Part shown: one piece after another, positions 23,110 through 35,145 of the stretch
Layout: each line of letters begins with the position of its first letter
How positions within the stretch are numbered: the stretch's first letter is position 1
Assembly: GCA_030544215.1 (NCBI GenBank)
Contig: JARZZO010000003.1
Span: 19,477,879 to 19,541,878, forward strand
Direction: 5' to 3'
DNA length: 64,000 nt
Origin: Zantedeschia hybrid cultivar
Lineage: Eukaryota; Streptophyta; Magnoliopsida; Alismatales; Araceae
Program-made: the position numbers and the translations under genes
The notes under the pieces: generated by a model
Databases searched by the model: none
What the model was told of the DNA's origin: nothing
The model's input: only the letters and a program-made list of their open reading frames with translations

Positions 23110-23517
23110 TGGTGTTGAGGCTCCGTTGCTTCAGGTCAGAATCTGCTGATTTAATCATCCTTTGGCGTATGCAGTCCACCCAATTCCATTATTGGCTGGG
23201 ATAAAATGATTGAGGTGATTCTTTGGCACCTATATCCTGATTGATCCAACTAATTTATGATTTTCTAAATCTTTGAAGTTTGAAGCCTATATAGTGGCTT
23301 CGTACTCATCCATGCCACAGATAGCACAGGGTGTTAAACAGTAAATTCTAGAATCCACTATCTACCTGTGTTCAAATTGCACATTATTGAAGTAACTATA
23401 CATAATACATGAAATGAAACACTTGCTGTGACTAGTTTTTTTAATGGCAAACAAAACTGAGAGCATAGACAAGCAGAAAGACATTAAATATTGTGCCTAA
23501 CCGGATGGGAGTCCTAC
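23110..23517. other. PHYLLO intron downstream of exon d
   Basis: No further exon, repeat or element is recognised. The expected next MenD exon is not here. Confidence 0.5.
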
Positions 23518-23585
23518 CTCTGGTTTAGAATAGCCAGCCCATTAGTATCATGAAGTAAGGATACATCACCAAGCACACAAACAAC
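23518..23585 (-). CDS. PHYLLO: PHYLLO, MenD-domain exon d (68 nt)
   Basis: This short exon follows exon c after a 2.4-kb intron. It encodes VVCVLGDVSLLHDTNGLAIL then NQ and two bases of the next codon. GDVSLLHDTNGL is the MenD version of the ThDP/Mg-binding motif (GD-x-S-x6-N). The acceptor is ATGCTCAG before GTTGTTTG and the donor is CAGAG followed by GTAGGA. It starts in phase 0, matching CNKR of exon c, and ends in phase 2. The following exon, expected to carry a NN-x-GG-x-IF motif, was not found down to position 1, so the next intron exceeds 23.5 kb or the exon is lost. It is too short to be found by open reading frame length. Confidence 0.9.
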
Positions 23586-24367
23586 CTGAGCATAATTACA
23601 GACAACATGACTGAGTAAATAGTAACTAATCCAGTTAATCAGCTTTCAAGTAAATATATCATGAAGTGTACAGAAAACCAAGAATGCTTGCAAATAACAA
23701 ATCTTGTGTAAATCATTTTGGCATATACTGTACACAGATAACATAAAAAATGAATCTTTGTGCTGGATATTGAAATATAAGTAAAGAGAATGAAGGATTG
23801 GTTTAGCATAACTTAGATGTATTGCCAGGAGACACTATATGTAGTACATAATTCCAGTACAACATGGAGATAAGCTCCAGTAAGTACGACAGCTGGAGGA
23901 TAATATTCTCAACAGCTGAAGAATAACCACGTGAAAGGATAAACATGTTACAATAATATCCTGGGAATCTCCCTGCAGACGAGTAGCATGCAGCTACGTC
24001 CCTGGTCATGAAGATGTGCCCCCTGCTGCAAGGGACCCCAATGGTGACATGGAATGCTGTGGGGATGAGACTTCATCCATGCTATTGTTTACAATAAGAA
24101 GCAAGTTGTGGATTTTGGATGTCCAGAACTTATATAAGGATTACTCTAAGTATCTATTTTTCCATTCAAGGGAACTAAGAGATACATAACCGTGAAACAG
24201 GTAAGGAAAATTAATTAAAGGTCCAACTATAGGGGAAGTGTAATGACTATATGGTAAGTAAACAAATTTGATGACTACACCATTATACTATTGCAGTCTG
24301 ATATGTGCAACACTGTAGATCTGTGATGACTCTAACATGCACTTCGAAGTGAAATGATTGTGATGAC
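23586..24367. other. PHYLLO intron c-d, unannotated part
   Basis: AT-rich intron sequence; no exon or mobile element is recognised. Confidence 0.5.
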
Positions 24368-24520
24368 CAAGGTTGACCAACTCAGCGAATCGTACCGGCT
24401 CAGATTCTCCTACATACAAGTCATATTGGTCAAACTTGGTTTGACTCGGCCCGAAGCACAATGAGTCGGCCCGTCTCCGATCCTCCTAGATTCGATCTGA
24501 CTTGTACCCCAAGAAACAGT
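24368..24520. mobile_element. possible decayed hAT end
   Basis: Starts caaggttgaccaactcag, close to the left end at 42723 (caaggtgtgccaactcag), and holds gactcggcc/gagtcggcc motifs. No right end or TSD was found. Confidence 0.4.
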
Positions 24521-24528
24521 ATAAGGTA

Positions 24529-24675
24529 AAAAAAGGGCATACCCAGTGCACGAGGCTCCCACCATTCGTGGGGTCTAGGGAAGGGATGATGTACGCAGCC
24601 TTACCCTTGCTAAACAGGGAGGTTGTTTCCTTGATTCGAACCTGTGACCTCCAGGTCACAAACAGGGCAACTTAA
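24529..24675 (-). mobile_element. Au-like SINE, truncated
   Basis: The minus strand carries a tRNA-type B box (GGTTCGAATC) from a stretch reading gattcgaacctgtgacctcc on plus, plus gtacgcagccttaccc and gggcatacccagtgcacgag, which I recognise from the plant Au SINE family. The short T-rich tail side is at the left (A-run on plus) and the tRNA head at the right is incomplete. It lies in the intron between exons c and d. Confidence 0.75.
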
Positions 24676-25712
24676 CCAAAGAAGAAGTATAAGCTCCTTA
24701 ACAAAAATGGGACACTGGACGCACAAGGATATTCAAACTTAACAGTCAAATTGAAGACTTTCACAGACTCAATGAAGCTACTGTAAGACATGCATACATA
24801 ATTAGCAAGAAAGGTCATTACTTTTACTCCAAACCAAAAACACTTCTAATAGGATTTAAAGATGATGGATGGTGTCCCTTACTGGGACCAGTGCATTTGT
24901 CCCAGCTAGCTCTGGTATCTCTGCATTCGGCAAGTAACCCAGTGTCCAGCCCGCAAGCCAGGTGTTATGATAGAAGAAATTGTTCTCACATCTGGGTCTA
25001 AGCCGACATTATCCCATTGAATTATATGATGTTTAACTAAATATATATAGCTAAAGCCAGTGCAATGGAATTTCTTTTTTCAGTCAGCATAAAAGAAGAA
25101 ATTCTAGTGAATATCCCAATTGGGATACTCAGCCAGCCTCAATGCATACATTATAACTTTTAACTCCAAGCCAAGGCCCATGAGAGAGTGTGGAGTCTAC
25201 TTGGTGATGACTGATGAAAGTCATGCTTAGACACCCTCTTGCAATAAACATTTAACTACTAGTAAAGGCTAGCATTACTTTCCAAGTATTTGCCTGAAAT
25301 TGAGTATCAATGTGCAGTAGTGGACATAAAAGGAGAATTTCAGATGGTCATTACTAAAAAAATAATTTACCTAAAAACAATGAAAGTCACATATTTGAAG
25401 GTTAAAAAATTGTAACAAATCTCATATTTACTCAACATTTTCCAAGACAGACACTTTCATCTCATATGATGAAAGCCTCAAATGCATGCCCAAAAGAGCT
25501 TCAAACAAATCAGTGTTTCATTCCCTTCAAAGTCAATCAAAAGACATCAAGCTAAAAAATGGAAAACAACATAATTTCTCAAAATAGAAACATATTCCAA
25601 TTAAGAAAAATCCTTGGGAAAATGCAAAATTTTAAGGAAAATGAGCAGAATTTTTTAGGAAATTTAAACAATGATAAGGATATCTTATATTCCCTATTCA
25701 TAAAAAGATGGA
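24676..25712. other. PHYLLO intron c-d, unannotated part
   Basis: No gene, exon or element is recognised; ordinary AT-rich intron. Confidence 0.45.
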
Positions 25713-25897
25713 GTACACTTCAACATGCAGAGAATTTCTGAAAGCATGATAACAAGTTCTAGCTAGAAATCTGGTTTACTTTAACATGCATGGAATTGCT
25801 GAAACTATGGAAACAAGTTCCAGCTGAAAGTCAGGTTTACTTTAACATGCACAGAATTGCTGAAACTATGAAAACAAGTTCCAGATTGAGGTCTGAT
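25713..25897. repeat. three 61-bp tandem repeats
   Basis: The units start near 25713, 25774 and 25835 and share aacatgca.(a/g)gaatt(t/g)ctgaaa and aacaagttc(c/t)agct. Copies 2 and 3 are the closest. They lie in the intron 60 bp from the exon c donor. Confidence 0.85.
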
Positions 25898-25955
25898 TCC
25901 TTCGCACTAATAAAAATGCAGAGACCATTTATTCCACAGAATCAGAATTTATTAC

Positions 25956-26258
25956 CCTCTTATTGCATCCCACAGCAAAACCAATGGCTGTGCTAAGCAG
26001 GCCATCAATGCCACTTGCTCCTCTATTCCCAGCCACTCGTATGCCTTGCAATGGTAGTTCATCGCCTAAAAATAGATGAAGAAGACCAGAGCTAGATCTC
26101 ACCCAACCTTTTCCATACATATCTGCATCTCTAATGACCATACTGTTCCCAAGAAATAAAGCAGCATCGCCTTGAAGTGATTCAGCAATTACATGAGCAA
26201 CATGTGGTTCCGTTAAAGAGTAGTTGGCAGAGATTTGAAAAGAGATCTCTCTTGCAAC
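25956..26258 (-). CDS. PHYLLO: PHYLLO, MenD-domain exon c (101 codons)
   Basis: The third PHYLLO exon encodes the ThDP-binding half of the MenD domain. The translation starts VAREISFQI, runs through LFLGNSMVIRDADMYG, and ends with the strongly conserved VAGNRGASGIDGLLSTA and FAVGCNKR. The acceptor is ATATTAG before GTTGCAAG; the donor is AAGAGG followed by GTAATA. The length is 303 nt with both junctions phase 0, no stops, and colinear with exon b (LQMLDTM to VAREI). It lies 155 bp from the T-run that marks the 3' end of the L1 LINE in the upstream intron. The exon looks to be under coding constraint, unlike everything around it. Confidence 0.93.
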
Positions 26259-26860
26259 CTAATATGTTATATAGCAATCATTAAACATTAGACTACCTTC
26301 TCCATAAAAGTAGCTAAAAAAAGAATACTGGTGACTTGAATAAACATCAAACAAGTTAAAAGCAAGTAAACAAAACCAGATTATGTTCCAGCAGCGATCT
26401 AAAGAATACTTCCAAAGTAATTCAATTTTTTTTAAAAAGTGGATGGTACCACTATATTGTATTAAAGAGGAAAAAATGTACATGCAACAAAGGAGCTCTC
26501 CAACCTAACTCTACAAAAAGTCAAAAAGGAGAATCACTGTAACTCCTCCAAGAAAACAAAAAAGGAGGAGATATCCACATGAGCTTTACACTATATCCTC
26601 ATCCAATCCCTAACATGTCTAGAGACAAAATAAATCATTCTTCCTTGAGAGGTAAAACTCCCACCTGAAGATTCTATTATTTCTCTTTATCCATATAGCC
26701 CAGAGGGTGGCATGAAGGATCAGCCACCACAAGATCCAATCTCCCTTGAGGGGGAAAAGGGCATGCCAAAACTGTATCAAGTCCACCACACCATCCTAAA
26801 GATTCCTTACTAGCTTCAACTTATGAAACAAGCCCTCCCAAACTTCAATAGAATAGGAGC

Positions 26861-28837
26861 TCAACTCAACCTCAACCTCAACCAAGCCTTAATCCCAAGT
26901 TAATTGGGGTCGTTCTTTGTCCCTACTCTAAACGATTTTGGGCTACCTCTTCTAAAAGGTTTAAAGCCTCCAAATCATATTATACTAACCTCTTCCAAGT
27001 TAATTTAGGCCTACCCCTTCCTTTCTTCCCTTCCTCTATTTTAATATACTCTACTTTTCTAACTAGAGCCTTCCTAAGTCTGCGCCTCACATGCCCAAAC
27101 CATCGCAATCTCCCTTCTCTCAAATTGCCCTCAATTGATACCACTCTTATCTTTTCTCTAATATACTCATTACGAATTTTATCTAACCTAATATGTCCGC
27201 ACATCTACCTTAACATTCTCATCTCGACAACACTCATCTTAAAGATATGTTGCCCCTTCATCGCCCAACACTCGCTACTATACAACATCTTATCGCCGTG
27301 CGTTAGAATTTTTCTTTCAACTTCGTTCGGATCTTGCAGTCATACATGACTCCCGTGGTAAGTCTCCACTTCACCCATCCTACTTTAATCCTATGGCTAA
27401 CATCCTCTTCGCACCCTCCATCTTCTTGGAGGATCGAACTAAGATATTTGAAATAGGTGCTTTGGGTATTGCCATTCCATCCAAGTTAACTCTCCTATTT
27501 TCGCTCATCCGACTTTAACTAAACTTATAATGCATGTATTATGTCTTAGTTCTACTCAACATGAAATCCTTAGACTCTAAAGTGCTACTCCAAAGTTCTA
27601 GTTTTCTATTAACTCCCTTTTGCGTCTCATCTATCAACATATATCATCCACAAACATCATACACTACGGAATATCCTCTTGTATACCCTTTGTTAAATCA
27701 TCCATAACTAATGCGAAAAAGTAAGAACTTACTGCTGATCCTTGATGCACTCGAACTGAAATAGAAAAATCTCTTCTTTCTCCCTCAACTGTGCGGACAC
27801 TAATAGTTGCTCCTTCATATATGTCTTTTAATACTAATATGATACCCTATTACGTTCCAACACACACCACAAGACATCTCTTGGAACTCTATCATAAGCC
27901 TTCTCCAAATCGATGAACAACATATGTAGATCTTTCTTCATATTTCTATATTTCACTATCAAGCTCCTAATAAAAAAGATAGCTTATATGGTTGATCGAT
28001 CCGGCATAAAGCCGAATTGGTTGGCTGAGATAGTTGTGTCACAACGTAAACGATGTTCCACAACTCTCTCCTACAACTTCATAGTATGACTCGTGAGCTT
28101 AATTCCTCTATAGTTTGAATAGCTCTAGATGTCTCTTTTGTTTTAATAAATAAGTATAAGAGTGCTCTTCCTCCATTCATCTGACATTTTCTTAGAGACT
28201 AGGATCTTGTTAAACAGTCGGGTTAACCATTCACTCTTACATCTTCTAAACATTTTCACACTTTAATAGGAATTTCATAAGGGGCACAGGCATTACCTAC
28301 TTTCATCTTCTTCAATGCTTCCTTGACTTCCGAAAATCTAATCCTCTTAGTATAGTTCATATTACGCTATGTTATACATTTTATGCCCACTATGTTTCCA
28401 CTATAATTATCATTAAGAAGATTGTCAAAGTAGCTTCTCCACCTTTCTCTGATGTCCTCATCTTTCACCAAAACATTTCCATCACTATCTATGATGTACC
28501 TAACTTGGTTAAGATCCCGACATCTTTTTTCTCTCATCCTTGTCGATCTATAAATATCTTTTTCCCCTTTCTTGGTTCTAAGTTTCTCATACATCTTTTC
28601 AAAGGCATGAACTCTTATCCGACTAACGGCCTTTTTTGCTTCTTTTTTTGCTATCTTGTATTGTTCATAAGCCTCATTATTATCACACTGTGGCAATCTT
28701 TTATACAATTTTCTTTTACTCTTCACCGCCTTTTGAACCTCCTCATTCCACCACCACCTCTTCTTCGCAGGTGGGCCATGTCTTTTAGACTCGCCGAGTA
28801 CTTTTCCAACTATTTCTCTAATCTTTGGGGCCATATC
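26861..28837 (-). mobile_element. RTE-type LINE, 5'-truncated, 18-bp TSD
   Basis: The 18-bp TSD CTTCAATAGAATAGGAGC is at 26843-26860 and 28838-28855. The 3' end on the minus strand finishes in repeated TTGAGG/TTGAG units instead of poly(A), typical of RTE. It is inserted in the L1 ORF2 tail. Truncation at 28837 removed the endonuclease. Confidence 0.93.
26980..28837 (-). pseudogene. RTE reverse transcriptase remnant
   Basis: The minus strand gives a pre-RT linker (WWWNEEVQKAVKSKRKLYKR and RYIIDSDGNVLVKDEDI), RT text HMLFIDLEKAYDRVPRDVLW near 27910, a mutated catalytic MMFVDD near 27650, and the RTE C-terminus IRLDKIRNEYIRE and RLRWFGHVRRR. Frameshifts and stops separate these parts. The apparent start of the first frame lies in L1 flank, not in the element. 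Confidence 0.88.
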
Positions 28838-28855
28838 CTTCAATAGAATAGGAGC

Positions 28856-31800
28856 ACCGAACAAAAATATGACCAAGCCCTTCATCATCATCACCTACTC
28901 AACCGATCCACAGTGGGAAGCCTATCATTTAGGATCCTCCAAACCAAGATCTTCACCTTCAACGGGGACTTAGGAGCCCAGATATGCCGGAAGAAAGGAG
29001 TGTGAGTGCCACCATCTGCAATCAGACTGTAGGCTGACTTAATCTAGAAGGAACCTCGTCCATTCGAAGTCCATATCCAAGTATCTCGGCGAGAAACATC
29101 TAGCAAATAATCCTGAAGGTTATGCATAAAGACTGAAAAATCAAGTATCTCATGCTCCCTAAGATTCCTTCTAAATGTAGGGGCCCAAATCCCACCACTA
29201 CCCAACATATTAAACATATGTGCCACAGAGGCCTCTTGAAGAGTAGCAATGGCAAAAAGCCTAAGAAAAGCATGACAAAGAGATATAGAGCCACACCACT
29301 TATCCTTCCAGAAGGCACAAGTCCTACCATCTCCTAAAACAACCTGAGTCACAGCAAGAATAACATCAATCGCCTCTAGGATCCCTCTCCACATGTGAGA
29401 AACCCAGTAGTCCAACTGGAGGTTAAAATCCCACACTCTACCTCTAGAGTAATACTTGTCTTTAATGACATCAACCCATAGACTACCCGAGTTCATTGTA
29501 CCTAGCTTCCATAACCATTTAGACAAAATGGCTAAATTAAAATCCCTAATGTCCTTAATACCAAGCCCACCATCATGCTTGCTGCTATAAACCCGGCTCG
29601 AATAGACATCTCAGAAACCTCCACTAAGTGAATTGGAAGACCCTCTCCAAAAAATCTGCTCCAAATACCTTCAAGTTGCCTAGCAATAGTCTTGGAAACT
29701 CCGAAGTTGGACATAAAGTAGATGGGTAAGCCATGAAGCACTGACTTGCACAGTGTCAATCGGCCGCCATAAGACAACAACTATCCCTTCCACCCTGCTA
29801 ACCGGGACTGAAATTTAAAGATGATCAGCTGCCAGTCTTTACATCTGATAGTGCCAGGAGAAAGGGGCACGCCCAAATAAGAGACTAGGAAAATACCAAT
29901 CTGACAATCAAGTATGGAAGCAGCTTTTCTCAAGGCCTCTTCTTCCATGCTAATATCGAAGACAACACTCTTAGATAAATTCACTCTCAGACCTGTAACT
30001 TCATCCAAAAATTCAAGAATAAACTTGAAAGCATCCTCTCCGCCAGAGAGGAAAATGATGGTATCATCTGCATACTGCAAATGAGAAATAGAACTACTAG
30101 AAGGGCTAAGCTGGAACCCTGAGATTAGCCCCGCTCCTTTAGCTCTAATCCACATACAGTTAAGAATCTGGGCAACGAGCACAAACAATAAAGGAGAAAG
30201 AGGATCACTCTGTCTAAGGCCTCTCCTACTATAAAACAAAGTTGTAAATGCACCATTAATGAGCACCACAAAATAGGCGGAAGAAATACAAGATCTGATC
30301 CAAGAAACTCATTTCTCACCAAAGCCCATAATGACAAGGACATTAAAAAGGCATGACCAAATTCACTCATCATATGCTTTCTCGAAGTCAAGCTTCAAAA
30401 TAATACCACTCTTCCTTTACTGCTTCATATCATGAAGACACTCCTGGGCTACCAAGAAGTCTTCATGGATCTGTCGGCCTTTGATAAAAGCACTCTGATT
30501 AGCACTCACCAATCTGCCGATGACCTTCTCTAGGCGATAAGCCAACACCTTGAAAATAATTATGTACACCCCATTCAGTAGACTAATAGGTCTAAAATCC
30601 ACCAAAGTATCAGTACCAGCCTTTTTGAGAATAAGAACAATGAAAGTCTTGTTCATCCCCCTAAGATGAACCTTCCCTTCCTGAAATTCCAACACAGCCT
30701 GCAGGAAAAGGGGATGAATCACTTCCTAGCAATGTTGGAAAAATAGTATGGGGAACCCATTCGGACCTGAAGCTATCCCCAAGGAAAAAACTGTTGATTC
30801 CAACTCATCAATAGAAAAAGGAGTAGAAAGAGCCTTCCTCTCCTCATCAGAAATCGAGGGCAATATGTTCTTCGAGAAATTGGGTCTATACATATCTTCG
30901 TCAATAAACAATTGAGCATAGAAAGAAGAGACATGGCTGGCCAATTCTTCCCTACGAGAAAAAACCTGCTCCCCAGCTCTAAGTCTGCCAATATGGTTCT
31001 TTCTCCTTCTCCTAAAAGCAATCGTGTGGAAATATGTAGTGTTATTATCACCCTCTTTGAGCCATCTATCCCTAGATCTTTGCTTCCAATAGATTTCCTC
31101 CTTCGCCAAAATATAAGAGAAATCCTTACTGAATATGGACCTCAATAATCTATCTTCCTTATCAAACAATCCTGCCTCTTCAAGAAAATCAAGACCATGC
31201 ACCTACTCAAGAATACTCTACTTATCTGCCCTGTTCGCCCTCTTCCTCTCAAACACCCAAGCGATAAGTGCTCGAGTCAAAGCCTTCAGGTTACCAACCA
31301 AAATCGCCATAGTTGAACCCTACCCCACCGTAGACCTTCAAACCTGGGAGACGATGTTTATGAAACACTCCTCTTAAAGCCAAGACTTCTCCAACCAGAA
31401 TAGTAGTCTAGAGTGAAAGCGATAATTAGACCAAGAGGATAGGCTTATGGTCAAACACTGGCCACTGTAAACACAAAGCCCGCAAGTTAGGGAAGTGCTC
31501 TTCCCAATCAGCTGACACTAGAAAGCGATCCAACCTGGAACACATAGGATGTGCCCTGAGACTGGACCACGTGAAGAAAGCATTATCAGTGACCATATAA
31601 ATCAGCTCTACCTGATGAATAAAGTGCACAAAATCCTCCATAGGCCCCACCTAAGAGACCCCTTCTGATCTCTCCTCCTAAGAAGAAACTACATCAAAAT
31701 CCCTAGCCACACAACAAGGTTTACCAGAAATAGAATGCCAATCATACAAGCCCTCCCACAACTCCTCCTTTCCTCCCTTCCTTGAGGGCCATATACCCCT

Positions 31801-32122
31801 GTGAAGTCCCAAAGTTATCATGCACACTCCTAAAGGTAACAATGATAGCGTCTTTACCTATCCTTCTATCCAACTCCTCCACCACATAATCATTCCACAT
31901 CACCAGAACACCCTTGGAAGAGCCCACCGTAAGAGACACCACCCCTTTATTCAATCTACCACCACCAATATCCCTCCAAACCATATCACCATCTTCAGAA
32001 GATCTAGTTTCTTGAATACACAAGATATCAACTCTAAGCCTCCTGATTAATTCTCTCAACACCGCTCTCTTCTCCCTCCCACCAAGACCTCTGATATTCC
32101 AAGAAACTATCTTCATAAACAA
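28856..32122 (-). pseudogene. L1 ORF2: endonuclease, reverse transcriptase, zinc-binding tail
   Basis: The AP-type endonuclease starts at 32122 with MFMKIVSWNIRGLGGREKRA and DILCIQETRSSEDGD, continuing to SRLDRFLVSADWEEHFPNL near 31500. RT has FRPISLLNGVYIIIFKVLA, SANQSAFIKGRQI, and the catalytic LQYADDTIIFLSGG near 30080. The tail (29780-28900) includes SYGGRLTLCKSVL and DGRTCAFWKDKWCG. There are stops at 31203, 30723 and elsewhere. The last part of the tail continues at 26838-26450, beyond the RTE insertion. Confidence 0.9.
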
Positions 32123-33599
32123 ACTTCCACATCATCCTCCGAACCCTCTTCCCTCCTCTCCTCATTAGCTACTATCCTCCCCTCTTTTTTATTAGATTTT
32201 CCACCCAGAGACCCCTTGCCTCCCAGCTGCCACCTTCTTTGAATGATGCAGAAAATCGAGTCGATGTCCCTTTTAATGCTTCAAAAGAGACACCAATAAC
32301 ATGTGCCATTTCTTTAGCCTAACACTCCATCAAATTCTCCACTTTATAGATAATATCCTTAACTTCTTCTTTCTCAACTTCCCCCTGTGAACGGGGCCCT
32401 AGTTCTCTGTGACCATCCTCCAACTACAGACCAGTTCCCATCAACTTGCCACCACCCTCAGCAAACAAGGACCCTAGCAGATTTCCTACATCCAGCATCG
32501 CAATCAAAGCCTGCCCGTTGACAAGGGAACACTATTCCGCTCCAGAGAAGTGCAGGGACCCTTCTTTGGTACCCCCGGGAGATAGAACAAAGCTATGGGT
32601 GATAACCGGATCACCATCGGACATGCCTGGATCTCCAGCAGCGGCTAACTAAACAGGGCCCACCCTCAAAAGGGTCGAGGGGGAAGAAGCCTTACCTTGA
32701 ATGGGTGAAGCACCTTAATCCCGTCAGCGTGAATCCTCCCCATCACTCACAGCTTGGCCACCCACCATGTCCACCAAGGCCACGCCAGTGTTATTGACCC
32801 CAGACAATCTAGTCGGCACTGGCTCTTGTACAACTTGGGGCTCTATAGACCGTCTCGCACCAGTCTCAGTTGCCGCGTCAAATGCCAGACTGCCAGGGAG
32901 CTCTTGCATACGTCCATAGTTATCAGGCGAAGAGGGCACTGCAGAACGGGTCTACAATTGGGCCCAGATGGAGACGCGTTATCAGGTAAGTCGTAGGCTA
33001 TGCTATCGGTAAGGAGTTCGGTCTGCCCACAACTGGTTCCGGGACGACTGAACCATCCGATTCAGCGGCGGGCGGCGCGGGATGAACCGAATGCAAAGCG
33101 GGCCATTTGAGTTTGGAGAAGGCCCTTGAAACGTTGCCATGACCCCCTAGACTTAGGCGGTCATCTTCTACCTCCAGCTGGGCACCCAAAAACCCTAACC
33201 TTGACAGACCAGGCGGCGGCGCACTGTCCAAGATTTGTACAGTGACCGGGAATAGGTGCTCCCCCACCAGAAGGAGGATACCGTTTGGGATGTCCTGCCT
33301 ACTACCCTTAGGACCCCAAACACCAAGGAAACGCCCTTTCTGCAACATAACTTAAAACTGCCCTCCTCCTATGAGCCAACTTCACCCATGATCAACTGCA
33401 ACACCTCCAAATCACACAGGACCGTAGGGATCCCACACAACCTTATCCGAACCCTAGTAGATCTAGGATTCGGGTATGAGCTGAGATCCAAAGACTAAGG
33501 AACCACCTGGATGGTTGAAACCCTCTCTAGAGACAACACCAACCTTCACCAAAGCTTCAGCGCTACTGACCGACGGGGCCGAACCCCAAAAGCAATCCC

Positions 33600-34077
33600 C
33601 CAAGTCAAGGAGCTCCTAACCCTCCGAACATCCATAGGCCTTGCTGATCAGCATCCCAACCTAACTGACATCTAGCCTCCCTACTATAGGAGTAATCCGT
33701 AAGTAGCACTCCAGAAGCGACACCCACTTGGCAAGAACCTCTAGAGCCAGCTTGGCCCATATAAGATGAGGATCCTTCTAACCTCCGACCTGACGAGGAG
33801 CTGATCTCCCACTCCCTGCTACCACCTTCCCGAAGGACCTCTTCCCCCTGCCACATAACCTCCGGACATGGCCAGACTCTCCACACGCCAAACATCTCAC
33901 CGAAGCGACACAGACTCTAGCGAGATGCCCTGGCTGAAGGCATCGAAAACAACTATGACTTCCAGGAGGGAGATCCCTGACCGGAGCTCTAACCGGTGCT
34001 TAGGGGGGAGCATGGCATCCTTCGACACCCAGCGGCACTTGGTTTGCCCCCGAGGCAACGGGAGGTGAAGGAGCCAT
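33600..34077 (-). pseudogene. L1 ORF1 with two CCHC knuckles
   Basis: Nucleic-acid-binding ORF1 protein. From the ATG at 34077-34075 the frame shifts, then reads CFRCLQPGHLARVC and CLACGESGHVRRLC, two CX2CX4HX4C knuckles near 33975-33855. Frameshifts separate the start from the knuckles. More ORF1-like but unrecognised sequence follows toward 32200. Confidence 0.8.
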
Positions 34078-34099
34078 TCCAATCTCGAAAGTAATTCAA

Positions 34100-34798
34100 A
34101 TTGATTAATGGAAAACAAATAATTGACAAGATTCACCATAAGTGAGCCAGAAGTGAAAAGCAAAAAAAATTCATACAGAACAACCAAGGAAGGCGGAGAA
34201 AAGGGTTGAATTTTAGAAAATACACTTGGTGGATCATCTTCTAAGAGTTTTGATAGAAGATTTTTCTCAAGATGAATTAGGATCACATGTTGGTCCCTCC
34301 ATGTCCACCCATGAAAGAAATCCCCTCCATCCGAAATGATTTAGCTGAGATGATCTTTAAAGAGTCTTAGTGCCAGAATTATGAAGCCTATTCTACATTA
34401 CCGATGACATTTTCATTAAGGGACATGGAGGAAAATATCTACAAGGCCAAAGACAAGAAAACCCTCAAGTCATATTAGAGCAAATGCCACTTATTTAATT
34501 GAGAAAATGTAAATTATATTTGCTGCTACTTGGGTGGTGGACTACTCAAAACATGTTCAAACCTGAGTATTTATCCTATAACAACTTTGCTGGAAAGAAA
34601 AAAATAAAACATAAATTATTTTGGCATAACAATAAGGATTTCAAAACAAAATAAACAGGCATTCCAGAAACTTATGGCATCAAAATATGCTGATGAGACA
34701 CGGGCATTCCAGACACTGTATATGATGATATGAAAACAAGCATCCCAAGTTCTTCGACAAACGATAGAGATCATGGGCAATGATGAGCATGCTGGTAC
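34100..34798. other. PHYLLO intron b-c, residual host part
   Basis: Sequence between the L1 right TSD and the donor of exon b. Nothing else is recognised. Confidence 0.55.
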
Positions 34799-35023
34799 CA
34801 TTGTATCTAGCATTTGCAGAAACTTGCACCACTTTCTCATCTTCCTTGGGAAATGAATTTTTCGCAAAGTTTCAGCAAACTCGGTTACAGTACTTTCGAT
34901 CCTGTGAGTAACAAGATGCGAAGGATCATGACGGTATGGATGCTTGTCAACCAAAATATATGAACAAGGAGAGTGAAAGTCCAGCAACTGAGAGATGCGC
35001 TTGCTTGTGATCCTGCTTCCGAT
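34799..35023 (-). CDS. PHYLLO: PHYLLO, MenD-domain exon b (75 codons)
   Basis: The second PHYLLO exon in the window continues the MenD domain. It starts IGSRITSKRISQLL, includes SYILVDKHPYRHDPSHLVTH, which is characteristic of plant MenD, and ends KWCKFLQMLDTM. The acceptor is TTGACAG before ATCGGAAG and the donor is ATG followed by GTACCAGC; both are phase 0, so exon a's VVLQ joins directly to IGSR. The donor is not the strongest consensus, but joining there gives a spacing to the next exon that matches the known family. The exon is isolated between an L1 LINE (26426-34087) and further LINE debris (from 35146). There is no frameshift or stop. Confidence 0.92.
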
Positions 35024-35145
35024 CTGTCAATTGTCAGACACAAGCTATTTTAAGATAATGAGTAATAATATTAAAGTTGATAGACTGACAAACTCAAACA
35101 GTTCCAGACAAAGATTTTGAAGAATGGGCATTTTGCATTCACATT

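Larger units (their letters stand above)
26426..34087 (-). mobile_element. L1-type LINE, near full length, TSD AAAGTAATTCAA
   Basis: The 12-bp TSD AAAGTAATTCAA flanks it at 26414-26425 and 34088-34099. The poly(A) tail appears as a T-run at 26426 on plus, so the 5' end is at 34087. ORF1 starts ten bases in (34077), followed by endonuclease, RT and a zinc-binding C-terminus. It is interrupted by an RTE LINE. Without it the element is about 5.7 kb, close to full length for a plant L1. It fills most of the PHYLLO intron between exons b and c, in the same orientation as the gene. Confidence 0.92.

Noticed and set aside
23803..24009. 68-codon minus-strand frame near exon d as a PHYLLO exon
   Set aside because: It lies between exons c and d, which already join in phase, and shows no MenD similarity.
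24600..24675. A tRNA gene
   Set aside because: Only a B-box-like stretch with SINE body sequence beside it; no cloverleaf could be drawn.
34616..34798. Extension of PHYLLO exon b past the ATG/GTACC junction
   Set aside because: The frame stays open for another 60 codons, but the residues do not resemble MenD, whereas splicing at 34799 joins exactly to VAREIS of exon c.
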